NCBI GenBank assembly: GCA_016213065.1
Contig: JACRBV010000059.1
Location: forward strand, 1 to 40,501
Reading direction: 5' to 3'
DNA length: 40,501 nt
DNA from: Deltaproteobacteria bacterium
GTDB taxonomy: Bacteria; UBA10199; SPLOWO2-01-44-7
Both the position numbers and the translations under genes were made by a program. The notes beneath the pieces are model-generated. The model worked only from the letters and a program-made list of their open reading frames with translations, was not told the origin of the DNA and did not search any database. This document shows, piece by piece, positions 22,214-30,535 of the stretch (position 1 is the first letter of the stretch; each line of letters opens with the position of its first letter).

Positions 22214-24250
22214 TTACAACTTTGTATGATTCACCGTGCAGGTTCCGCTTAACCCCCCTCCCAGAGCACAAGTTCCTGTTAAGGTTGATCCAGACAGACC
22301 AAGCGTTGTGGATCCGCCGGATCCATCACACCGTATGGTTCCAGAAGCGCCAGCAGGGTTGCCAACAGTGCATGAACCGATGGAAAATGGAGTACTTGTT
22401 CCGCTGAATGTACATCCCCCACCAAACACCGTGTTGGTGGCGGGATTGGTGGGATCGTTGGCACCAAAGGCCGCAAAGGCTGTTCCGGATATTCCATCGA
22501 CATTTAAAGAAAACACGCAAGTGGCACCTGCATTTTTCTTATAGAACCCCGCAAAGGAAGCACTTCCTGCGTTGACGAGACTGGCACATACACCGCTTGA
22601 ACAAATTCCGGAACAACATTGTGTGTTGTTAGTGCAAGTAGCATTAAGCGTGGCACATTGTGCGAGTGGATCGACCCCGGATACAGTCGTGTTATAGGAA
22701 CAGAATCCGCTCGTACAAACACCTGAAGCACATTGACCATTGGTTGTGCAGGGGGAACCAAAAACACAGTTTGACGAGCAGGTGGAGGAGATACAAAACA
22801 TCCCATTCGTATTGCAGGACTGGCCGGTCGGACAATCTGAATTTGAAGAACAGCCAGTGGCCCCTGTAAAGGATGTCGGGTTTTGCACGTACGTGACAAA
22901 CTGGTTGTCAAAGGCTGTCTGGCCCGCCGTTCCCGTATAGGCTTCCGGTCTGTCAAAAATTTTGCCGGCAAAAGCTCCCGGATTGGCTTTGAGCGCCGCG
23001 ATTTCCGTGGCGGAATTAGCCGCTTTCAACTGATTGTAAAAAGCCTCGCCCATTGCGGCATATTTACTGGAGGCTACGGAATCAAAGCTGTCTTTCTGTG
23101 CATCCATCAACTTTTTAAGGGCTTCCCATTGACTGCTGGAGAAAGTATCTCCACTTCCGAGTTTTCCGGCAAATTGGCCCATAATGCGGGCGGCCCCAGT
23201 TTTTTTCATTGCGTCAAAAGCTGTTGGGTCGCCGTTATTAAAGGCGGTTGCGTTCTGAGCCAAGTATCCTTGAAACACCTCGGGATGAGTGATGCCATTA
23301 GCCAAATCGTCTTTGGTTTGTTTTGCGAAGTACTGTGCCGCCGCGGCCCATCCGGTATCTCCGGCTGTCTTGTATTTGGTGGCGGTGGTGCTGTCCTGAA
23401 AAGTTTTGGCGCAGGCGGGAATGAAACTTTGAATTTGTTGCATAGCTGTGCTCATATCCACACCGCTCAGTGTGGAATCAAGCCCCTTCCATGTGTTGAC
23501 GATGCTTCCTCCCTGAAGTGCCGAATTGATGTCGGCGAAAGAAGGGGCGCCGTTGGCCATGGCCGCCCTGAAAGCCTTGCTTATTGCCTGCATGGCGCCT
23601 GCCGCATCGCTTGAACCTGCCGTCGTCGTGACATCAAAACTACTTTTGAAAGTTTTGAAAAGGGCAAGCGGATCAATTTCACCGCTGGCTATTTTTGCGG
23701 CAAGGGCTGACGGACTATCGGGTGTCGCGCTGGCAGAGGCTTGAAAATAGACCTGTTGCACGGCCAGTGTGGAATCCGTATTGACGGTCCCCGCGCTGGC
23801 TGTTTGTCCGGCCGCTTTTCCTGTGAGATCAACGAGACTTGTCACTTTTTTTGATCCAACGGTGGCTTCAAGAAGTACCTGACTGGTGGAATCCAAACTG
23901 GAGGGACTGACAACAAGACCGCTCAAACTTCCGTCACTGCCGATGATGCCGGTATCCAAAACAGTGCCATCCAGCTTTTTACAGGTTACGGTGCCGGTTG
24001 TGGCGGCAACATCGCCTATCGCTTTGGAGGTAATAATGCGTTTGCCCACTCCTCCCTTGGAGAGACTTGCACCAACACTAATGCTGGCGCTTGTTGTGGA
24101 AGGCACCGTGACAGTGCCGCTAATGCCAACACCCGTGCTAGTTCCGGCACCGGAAGTTGTGGATGGGTTGCCGGCCGTGCCGCAATAAGTGAGAAGCACT
24201 GGTCCCGCGAGGACTGCAATAAAACTGGACAAAATCTTTTTTACTTTCAT
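22214..24250 (-). CDS. Large secreted or lipid-anchored Cys-rich protein
   Basis: 678 residues from the ATG at 24250, which follows a strong Shine-Dalgarno (GGGAGGT). An upstream ATG at 24382 would read through the heptamer array. The signal peptide is MKVKKILSSFIAVLAGPVLL followed by TYCGT. The Cys near residue 23 could be lipidated, but Tyr at -1 is not canonical, so I am unsure. A Thr/Ser/Gly-rich stretch follows, then an Ala-rich helical middle (about 190-470). A cysteine-rich module (about 490-600) has repeated patterns such as CSSNSDCPTGQSC and CTTNGQCASGVC, reminiscent of Dickkopf-like disulfide repeats. A Gly-rich beta-type C-terminal domain ends in GTCTVNHTKL. A surface role is inferred; no enzyme motif is seen. 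Confidence 0.8.
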   Translation of the reverse strand: MKVKKILSSFIAVLAGPVLLTYCGTAGNPSTTSGAGTSTGVGISGTVTVPSTTSASISVGASLSKGGVGKRIITSKAIGDVAATTGTVTCKKLDGTVLDTGIIGSDGSLSGLVVSPSSLDSTSQVLLEATVGSKKVTSLVDLTGKAAGQTASAGTVNTDSTLAVQQVYFQASASATPDSPSALAAKIASGEIDPLALFKTFKSSFDVTTTAGSSDAAGAMQAISKAFRAAMANGAPSFADINSALQGGSIVNTWKGLDSTLSGVDMSTAMQQIQSFIPACAKTFQDSTTATKYKTAGDTGWAAAAQYFAKQTKDDLANGITHPEVFQGYLAQNATAFNNGDPTAFDAMKKTGAARIMGQFAGKLGSGDTFSSSQWEALKKLMDAQKDSFDSVASSKYAAMGEAFYNQLKAANSATEIAALKANPGAFAGKIFDRPEAYTGTAGQTAFDNQFVTYVQNPTSFTGATGCSSNSDCPTGQSCNTNGMFCISSTCSSNCVFGSPCTTNGQCASGVCTSGFCSYNTTVSGVDPLAQCATLNATCTNNTQCCSGICSSGVCASLVNAGSASFAGFYKKNAGATCVFSLNVDGISGTAFAAFGANDPTNPATNTVFGGGCTFSGTSTPFSIGSCTVGNPAGASGTIRCDGSGGSTTLGLSGSTLTGTCALGGGLSGTCTVNHTKL

Positions 24251-24270
24251 ACTACCTCCCTTTTTTCTTC

Positions 24271-24306
24271 TGGACCAAGGACTATGGACCATAGACAATG
24301 GACCAA
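24271..24306. repeat. ATGGACN heptamer array upstream of the lipoprotein gene
   Basis: Tandem TGGACCAAGGACTATGGACC units, oriented oppositely to 21380-21438, so the orphan plus lipoprotein pair is bracketed by inverted arrays. Confidence 0.85.
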
Positions 24307-24395
24307 AAAAGTTTTTATAATTTCTATTGATTGATGCCTCAACGGCGTGTCTTAAATAAAGCATTTCTGAAACAAATTTCAAGCATAGAATTTTA

Positions 24396-25544
24396 ATGAA
24401 CCCTCTTGCCCTTTATATTCACATCCCATTCTGTCTCGCGAAATGTCCTTATTGTGATTTTCATTCCATCGCGATGAAAAAAGGGGACGTTCCCCATTCG
24501 ATTTACGCCAAAAATTTAATCCAGCAGTTAGAAAACGAGGTAAAACGGCTGGAATTGGAAAATCGTCCATTACTTTCCATTTTTTTCGGCGGAGGGACGC
24601 CTTCGCTGATGCCGCCTCAATTTTTTGAAAAAATTCTTAGCGAAATTTCCAAAGTTTTTGTTTTGGATTCCCGAACGGAAATTACTGTTGAAACAAATCC
24701 CAAAACGGCGACAAAGAGTGATTTTAAAAAATGGCTTGAGCTTGGGATCAACCGCGCCTCCATTGGTGTTCAGTCTTTTCAGGATCCCTTGTTAAAAAAA
24801 CTTGGAAGAATTCATTCGGCGAAAGAAGCCAAGGACGCTTTGCAAAATTGTTTGTCCGCGGGTTTTGAAAATATCAACATGGATTTGATTTTTGGTATTC
24901 CCACACAAACTTTCAAAAATTTGGAGGCGGATTTGGAGACGGCCATGTCTTTTCAAATCCCTCACATTTCCGCTTATCAGTTAACCGTGGAACCCGCGAC
25001 ACCTTTGGCTGGACAGGTATCGCGAGGTGAAGTTGAAATGCCTCCCGAAGAAAATTTGGTGAAAATGATTTCCATGGTTGTTCGACTGCTCGAATGCGGC
25101 GGTTGGTGCCGTTATGAAATTTCTAATTTTGCAAAACCGGATTTCGAGTGTCGCCATAATCTCCAGTATTGGCGTTATGGGGATTATTTAGGGTTGGGTG
25201 AGGGCTCTGTTTCCTGTGTTGAAAAAAAGAGATGGCGAACGATGCGCAATTTTAAAAAGGAAGAAGAAGAAATAATCGATGACAAAACGGCGTGGAAAGA
25301 AAGATGGATGATGGGATTAAGACTTAAAGAAGGAGTGATTTTAACAGAGAACGAAGCACAACTTTGGGGGCCAAATCTTGTCCAATGGAGCGAAGAAGGC
25401 TGGATTCGCCGCTTTTCGAATCCGGATCGGGTGACACTGACTTCCAAAGGATTTCTTTTTTGTAATCAGATTGTGAGAGCTGTTTTTGATCTTATTGACA
25501 AAGAGAAAAAATATGATAGGTGCGCCTCGCATTCATCAAAATGA
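24396..25544 (+). CDS. hemW: HemW-like radical-SAM protein
   Basis: 382 residues. The radical-SAM cysteines are in IHIPFCLAKCPYCDF (CxxxCxxC, near residues 13-20) and bind a [4Fe-4S] cluster. GGGTPSLMPP, ETNPKTA and GVQSFQDPLLKKLGRIHS follow in the usual order. The HNxxYW motif (ECRHNLQYWRYGDYLGLG, near 255) marks HemW rather than coproporphyrinogen dehydrogenase HemN. HemW is a heme chaperone that delivers heme to respiratory proteins. The C-terminal winged-helix region (LTSKGFLFCNQIVRAVF) is present. Its stop overlaps the next ATG (ATGA), coupling it to gdh. It is divergent from the lipoprotein gene. Confidence 0.9.
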   Translation: MNPLALYIHIPFCLAKCPYCDFHSIAMKKGDVPHSIYAKNLIQQLENEVKRLELENRPLLSIFFGGGTPSLMPPQFFEKILSEISKVFVLDSRTEITVETNPKTATKSDFKKWLELGINRASIGVQSFQDPLLKKLGRIHSAKEAKDALQNCLSAGFENINMDLIFGIPTQTFKNLEADLETAMSFQIPHISAYQLTVEPATPLAGQVSRGEVEMPPEENLVKMISMVVRLLECGGWCRYEISNFAKPDFECRHNLQYWRYGDYLGLGEGSVSCVEKKRWRTMRNFKKEEEEIIDDKTAWKERWMMGLRLKEGVILTENEAQLWGPNLVQWSEEGWIRRFSNPDRVTLTSKGFLFCNQIVRAVFDLIDKEKKYDRCASHSSK

Positions 25545-26824
25545 CAACACCCAAACACCAACATCAGGCCGAATGGGGAAGCACCTTTTTCAAGGAAATG
25601 CAGGCCAATTTTGAACGCATCGCACACGCAATCAATCTCGATGAAAATATTGCTTTGCGGCTTCGTGTTCCGGAAAAAGCCCTCATCGTCAGCGTCCCTT
25701 TTAGAATGGATGACGGGCATGTGGAGTTGGTGACCGGTTATCGTGTTCAACATAATGATACTTTGGGTCCCTGCAAAGGCGGAATTCGCTACAATGCACA
25801 TGTGAATCTGGGCGAGGTTTCCGCTCTTGCCATGATGATGACGTGGAAGAGCGCCATCATTGGTTTGCCTCTTGGCGGCGCCAAAGGGGGAGTGGCTATT
25901 GATCCAAATCCTCTCTCGCGCCAGGAATTGCAACGTCTGACTCGCCGCTTTACAATTGAAATTTTGAATTTTATCGGTCCCGAATCCGATATTCCCGCAC
26001 CGGACATGGGAACCAATGAACAGGTGATGGCTTGGATCATGGATACCTACAGTCAACAAAAAGGGCACTCCATACCGGGTGTGGTGACCGGAAAACCAAT
26101 TGATATCGGGGGTTCCCTTGGTCGCAAAGAAGCGCCGGGGCGCGGAGTTGTTTACACCATCATCAGCGCCGCCGAAAAAATGAAAATGAAACTGGATTCC
26201 AAAACGCGAATATCGGTTCAGGGATTCGGTCAGGTGGGAGGCGCGGCCGCTCGCAAGCTGGAAAAAATTGGCTGCAAAGTTATTGCGGTCAGTGATGCCT
26301 CCGGCGGAATTTATAATGCAAATGGTCTTCACTACGATTCTCTGACGGCCTATTTGAATCAGAATAAATTTTTGAAGGGTTATCCTGAAGGAGATTTTAT
26401 CAGCAATGAAGATTTGCTGGAGGTTGATTGCGATATTTTGGTTCCGGCCGCCATTGAACGCGTGATTCACAAGGACAATGCCGGAAAGTTGAAGTGTAAG
26501 ATTTTGGCGGAAGGAGCCAACGGTCCTACCACCAATGAAGCCGATCAAATCATTCGCGAACGCGATGATATTTTTGTCATTCCCGACATTCTTGCCAACG
26601 CGGGTGGTGTGGTAGTTTCCTACTTTGAATGGGTGCAGGATCTTCAAAATCTTTTCTGGAAAGAAAAAGAAATCAACCACCGTTTGTGGGAGATGATGTC
26701 GGATGCCTTTGAAAGAGTTTATCAAACGTCTCTTAAGGAAAAAGTTGACATGAGAACCGCGGCCCTGATGACAGCCATCCGTAAAGTCTCCACTTCCATG
26801 CTCACGCGCGGACTCTATCCTTGA
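25541..26824 (+). CDS. gdhA: Glu/Leu/Phe/Val-type glutamate dehydrogenase
   Basis: 427 residues from the ATG at 25541 that overlaps the hemW stop; an ATG at 25520 would be inside hemW. It carries out oxidative deamination of glutamate to 2-oxoglutarate, or the reverse. The N-terminal substrate domain has GPCKGGIRYNAHVNLGEVSA and the catalytic-Lys region AMMMTWKSAIIGLPLGGAKGG (near 105). The NAD(P) Rossmann fold begins at VQGFGQVGGAAARKLEKIG (near 230). AEGANGPTT and LANAGGVVVSYFEW are family signatures near the C-terminus. The length fits hexameric small GDHs. Coenzyme preference cannot be decided with certainty. Confidence 0.95.
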   Translation: MTTPKHQHQAEWGSTFFKEMQANFERIAHAINLDENIALRLRVPEKALIVSVPFRMDDGHVELVTGYRVQHNDTLGPCKGGIRYNAHVNLGEVSALAMMMTWKSAIIGLPLGGAKGGVAIDPNPLSRQELQRLTRRFTIEILNFIGPESDIPAPDMGTNEQVMAWIMDTYSQQKGHSIPGVVTGKPIDIGGSLGRKEAPGRGVVYTIISAAEKMKMKLDSKTRISVQGFGQVGGAAARKLEKIGCKVIAVSDASGGIYNANGLHYDSLTAYLNQNKFLKGYPEGDFISNEDLLEVDCDILVPAAIERVIHKDNAGKLKCKILAEGANGPTTNEADQIIRERDDIFVIPDILANAGGVVVSYFEWVQDLQNLFWKEKEINHRLWEMMSDAFERVYQTSLKEKVDMRTAALMTAIRKVSTSMLTRGLYP

Positions 26825-26828
26825 AATA

Positions 26829-26922
26829 TCTTGAAATATCAAAATTTAAAAATCAAAAATCAAAATGACATTTCAAAATTTAAAATTTTACATTGTCATT
26901 TTGCATTTTGCATTTGGATTTT
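26829..26922. repeat. AT-rich dispersed repeat upstream of mfd
   Basis: Words such as TCAAAATTTAAAAATCAAAA and TTGTCATTTTGCATTTTGCA with inverted halves, as at 205-319 and 19497-19556. It reaches to 2 nt before the mfd ATG; no Shine-Dalgarno is visible. Confidence 0.75.
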
Positions 26923-26924
26923 AA

Positions 26925-29900
26925 ATGTTCTCTCTCAATCCCCCTTATCCTCAATCCATCGTTGGTCTTGATTTATCCTCCGAGGCTTATTTCCTTGCGC
27001 GTTTTTTTGAAGCGTCAAGGGCAGGCCTTGCCTGCCCGCGAAGCAAACTCGCAGAGTTTGCGGAGTTTAATAGTCTTGGGAAAAGTTTTATTCGCGTCAC
27101 TTCTGATTTAAAATCAGGCATCACTCTCAAACAAAATCTGGAATTTTTTTTGGGACCCCAAAATGCGCATTCGGTTCTCTGGTTTCCTCCTCACGACTCG
27201 CTTCCCTATACCGGACTTGTCTCCGGAACCGATACGATGGCTGAAAGAATGAAAACATTGTCGACTCTTCTTTCAAAAGAGCCGCATATTCTCGTGGTCC
27301 CATGGCCTGCATTATCAAGAAAAATGATTCCGCCTTCTGTTCTGCGCCATTATCAGAGGACACTTTTTTTGGTCGACGAGGTGCATAGAGAAGAGCTGGT
27401 CTCTTGGCTCATTGATGCGGGGTATACCGAGGAAGTTGTTGTGGAGTCTCCCGGTGATTTCGCTCTGCGCGGGGCCCTGATCGATATTTTCCCTCCGCAG
27501 GAGGAATATCCGTTCCGTTTGGAGTTTGAAGGAGATTATTTAATGGGAATTCGCCAATTTGATCCGGCAACTCAAACTTCATTAAAAATAAAGGACCGTG
27601 GACCGTGGACTATGGACCATGGACCAAAGACTAAGAACCGTGATTCGCGAGTTACACTTATCCCCGCTAATGAAATTGTTTTCAATGAAGCTTCTGTGAG
27701 TCATGCCGTCAAACAAATTAAAATGTGGAGTGATGCAGAGGATCTTCCGGCAACACTTCGAAGAGAGGTCGTGGAGCGGATTGAACAAAAACGGGGCTTC
27801 GCAGGGCTAGAAACTTTTCTTCCCACCTTTTATGAGAAATCGGCAACCCTTTTTGATTATCTTGATCCCGAAACCATTTTGTTTCTCCCGGACACGGATG
27901 AGTTGAAAGATATTTACAAAAAAAATCTGGAGGAGATGAAGGGGCTTCATCAAAACACAAAAAGTCTGGAAAAAATTGTGCCGCCCGAGGAGTTGTTAAA
28001 CTCTTTTGAAAAGTTGGAGGAAGAAAGAAAAAAATATTCCACCATTTTTATCAATCCGCTTTTTACCGCTCAAGGAAAAGAGCCTCACCGAGTGCGTATA
28101 GAAAATTCTCTTCATCTCAAAAACCAATGGAGTTTTGACAAGCTTAAAGAGTGGCAGAAATTAAATTTTAAAATCCGTCTTGTCTGTCACACACCGATTC
28201 AAGCCGAACGATTACAGGATCTGCTTCGAAGCCATGGTATTTCAGGGATTCCGGTTGAAGTGGGTTCTTTATCTTACGGTTTTGAATGGCCCGATGAAGG
28301 ACTTATTGTTTTGACGGAAGAGGAAATTTTTGGTCACAAAATGGTTCGTCGGACAAAATCGTCAAAAGAAAATCTTCCGTTTGTATCTTTTCAAGAGCTT
28401 AATGCCGGCGATGTTTTGGTTCATGAAGAACAGGGTGTTTGCCGTTATCAGGGACTCGTGCATTTGAAAATTCACAAAGAGGTTGGAGATTTTCTGCATC
28501 TTGAATTTTTCGGTGGGGATAAATTGTATCTTCCCATTTACCGACTCAACGCCGTGCAACGCTACATCGGCGGTTCCACGCCGCATCTGGATAAACTGGG
28601 AGGAGTGCGTTGGCAGCAGATTAAAAAGAAGGCGGGCATTCAGATCGAAAAAATCGCCTCGGAGTTGCTCAAAATTCATGCCCAGCGGGAATTGCATCCG
28701 GGTTTGAGTTTCCCGTCCCCGGATACTCTCGACGAAGAATTCGCCGCGCAATTTCCTTTCGATGAAACTCCCGATCAGGCAAAAGCCATCGCGGATGTAT
28801 TGCGAGATATGCAAAATCCAAAACCCATGGACCGCCTGATTTGCGGCGATGTGGGCTATGGAAAAACGGAGGTGGCGATGCGGGCCACCTTCAAAGCGGT
28901 CAATGCCGGCAAACAAGTTGTCTTTTTGGTGCCGACAACTATTCTGGCGCTTCAACATTTTGAAACATTTCAGGAACGCTTTTCCAAATTTAGTGTTTCG
29001 GTAGAGATGCTTTCAAGATTTCGCTCCCGCGCGGAACAAAAACAAACGCTGAACAATCTGGCCGAAGGCAAAGTGGATATTGTTATCGGCACACACCGCC
29101 TTTTGGGAAAAGATGTGAAGATAAAAAATCTGGGGCTTTTGATTATTGATGAAGAGCATCGTTTTGGAGTCAAACATAAAGAAAGAATTAAGAATCTCCG
29201 TCCCACGGTGGATGTGGTGAATCTCTCCGCAACACCAATTCCCAGAACGCTTCACATGTCTCTAATCGGTCTCAAAGATTTGAGTATCATTCACACGCCG
29301 CCCGTGGATCGCCTTGCCATCCGCACCTTTGTGGCACGGTGGGATGATGCGGTGGTTCGTTACGCCGTGGAACAGGAACTCGCGCGTGGGGGACATGTCT
29401 TTTTTGTTCATAACCGTGTTGCCACCATTGAAGGGATGCGCAAAAGATTGTCGGGTCTTTTTCCCAACGCCTCCATTGCCGTGGCTCATGGTCAGATGGA
29501 TGAAGAGGAACTTGAAAAGGTCATGATCTCCTTCCTACACCAAAAAACACAGATTCTCCTGACCACCACCATTATTGAATCGGGGATTGATGTGCCGACG
29601 GCAAACACCATGATTATCAATCGCGCCGATACGTTTGGGTTGGCGCAGTTGTATCAGCTGAGAGGGAGAGTGGGTCGCTCCGATGTTCAGGCATTCTGTT
29701 ATCTTTTGGTCCCCGATGAAGAAATGGTGACGAAAAATGCAAGACAACGTCTCAATGCGCTGACCCGCTACACCGAGTTGGGTGCTGGTTTTCAGATTGC
29801 TTCGCATGATTTGGAAATTCGCGGATCGGGAAATCTTTTGGGGGCGGATCAATCCGGTTTCGTGGAAGAAATCGGCTATGAGCTTTATACAAAATTACTC

Positions 29901-30362
29901 GCAAGAACGATTCGAAAATTAAAGGGTGAAAAACTTGATGAGGAGATCGATCCTGAAATTCAACTCGGGAGTCCGGCATTTATTCCGGAAGAATATATCG
30001 CCGGTGCCTCTTTGAGAATGGAACTTTACAAACGCATATCGCATTTGGCGGATGAAGAAGCGATTCAATCTTTTCGACAAGAGCTTGTGGACCGCTTCGG
30101 CCCTTTTCCCGCGCCCGTGGAAAGTCTGCTTGAAGTTATTGCCCTCAAACAATTGGCGATTCAGCTCTCTCTGAAATCACTGAAATTCGATGGCGAGCGT
30201 TTTTCTCTGGTTTGGGATTCCTCCACTTCGGTTTCTCCCGCAAAACTGGTGGCGTTGGCTCAAAAAAATCCGGCACGATATCAATTAAAACCCTCGGGAC
30301 TTTTTCTCGTGAAAGTCCCGTTGGAAGAAGCGAAAAAGGCATTGAGGGCGCTGGCTGAATAG
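26925..30362 (+). CDS. mfd: Mfd, transcription-repair coupling factor, with two repeat-encoded inserts
   Basis: 1145 residues, family length. Mfd removes RNA polymerase stalled at lesions and recruits UvrA. The N-terminal UvrB-homology part has GALIDIFPPQEEYPFRLEFE (near 185). The RNA-polymerase-interacting CarD-like domain begins at AGDVLVHEEQGVCRYQGLV (near 490). The RecG-like translocase has Walker A GDVGYGKTE (near 642) and DEEHRFG (near 742). It also has LSATPIPRTLH and QLRGRVGRS, and the TRCF C-terminal domain ends the protein. Residues about 31-50 are encoded by two hairpins (27019-27061). Residues about 223-240 (DRGPWTMDHGPKTKNRD) are encoded by a heptamer array (27591-27645). Neither segment belongs to the normal family sequence. 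Confidence 0.96.
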   Translation: MFSLNPPYPQSIVGLDLSSEAYFLARFFEASRAGLACPRSKLAEFAEFNSLGKSFIRVTSDLKSGITLKQNLEFFLGPQNAHSVLWFPPHDSLPYTGLVSGTDTMAERMKTLSTLLSKEPHILVVPWPALSRKMIPPSVLRHYQRTLFLVDEVHREELVSWLIDAGYTEEVVVESPGDFALRGALIDIFPPQEEYPFRLEFEGDYLMGIRQFDPATQTSLKIKDRGPWTMDHGPKTKNRDSRVTLIPANEIVFNEASVSHAVKQIKMWSDAEDLPATLRREVVERIEQKRGFAGLETFLPTFYEKSATLFDYLDPETILFLPDTDELKDIYKKNLEEMKGLHQNTKSLEKIVPPEELLNSFEKLEEERKKYSTIFINPLFTAQGKEPHRVRIENSLHLKNQWSFDKLKEWQKLNFKIRLVCHTPIQAERLQDLLRSHGISGIPVEVGSLSYGFEWPDEGLIVLTEEEIFGHKMVRRTKSSKENLPFVSFQELNAGDVLVHEEQGVCRYQGLVHLKIHKEVGDFLHLEFFGGDKLYLPIYRLNAVQRYIGGSTPHLDKLGGVRWQQIKKKAGIQIEKIASELLKIHAQRELHPGLSFPSPDTLDEEFAAQFPFDETPDQAKAIADVLRDMQNPKPMDRLICGDVGYGKTEVAMRATFKAVNAGKQVVFLVPTTILALQHFETFQERFSKFSVSVEMLSRFRSRAEQKQTLNNLAEGKVDIVIGTHRLLGKDVKIKNLGLLIIDEEHRFGVKHKERIKNLRPTVDVVNLSATPIPRTLHMSLIGLKDLSIIHTPPVDRLAIRTFVARWDDAVVRYAVEQELARGGHVFFVHNRVATIEGMRKRLSGLFPNASIAVAHGQMDEEELEKVMISFLHQKTQILLTTTIIESGIDVPTANTMIINRADTFGLAQLYQLRGRVGRSDVQAFCYLLVPDEEMVTKNARQRLNALTRYTELGAGFQIASHDLEIRGSGNLLGADQSGFVEEIGYELYTKLLARTIRKLKGEKLDEEIDPEIQLGSPAFIPEEYIAGASLRMELYKRISHLADEEAIQSFRQELVDRFGPFPAPVESLLEVIALKQLAIQLSLKSLKFDGERFSLVWDSSTSVSPAKLVALAQKNPARYQLKPSGLFLVKVPLEEAKKALRALAE
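27019..27061. repeat. Two adjacent hairpins inside mfd
   Basis: GGGCAGGCCTTGCCTGCCC (27019-27037) and GCAAACTC/GAGTTTGC (27043-27050/27054-27061) are perfect inverted pairs within the coding frame and encode RAGLACPRSKLAEFA-like residues. Confidence 0.75.
27591..27645 (+). repeat. ATGGACN heptamer array inside mfd
   Basis: About seven 7-bp units: GACCGTG twice, GACTATG, GACCATG, then degenerate GACCAAA, GACTAAG, AACCGTG. Encodes residues about 223-240 of Mfd, placed between TSLKIK and RVTLIPANEI. Confidence 0.9.
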
Positions 30363-30535
30363 ACTATGGACCATGGACTATGGACAAAGGACCTGAAAAT
30401 ATGACTATGGACAATGGACAATGGACCGTGGACCTAAAAAAAATCCGTAATGAGTCCCTGTCTATAGTCCATAGTCCATGGTCTATAGTCCATGGTCCAT
30501 TGTCTATAGTCCATGGTCCATGGTCCATGGTCCTT
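30361..30535. repeat. Inverted pair of heptamer arrays between mfd and ppiC
   Basis: ATGGACN units fill 30361-30433 and GTCCATR units fill 30464-30535, separated by about 30 bp. The two halves are complementary and could form a long cruciform. The second half supplies the ATG and preceding frame of ppiC. The first half contains the mfd stop. Confidence 0.9.

Noticed and set aside
22883-23614. 243-codon frame antisense to the large lipoprotein
   Set aside because: No ribosome-binding site, no recognisable domain, and the opposite frame has a signal peptide and strong Shine-Dalgarno.
25466-26842. 458-codon open frame antisense to glutamate dehydrogenase
   Set aside because: It lies fully opposite a gene with all GDH motifs, and its protein resembles nothing and is His/Arg/Phe-rich as expected for a shadow frame.
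30361-30535. CRISPR-like array
   Set aside because: The units are 7 bp with no spacers, the array is an inverted pair, and no cas genes are present.
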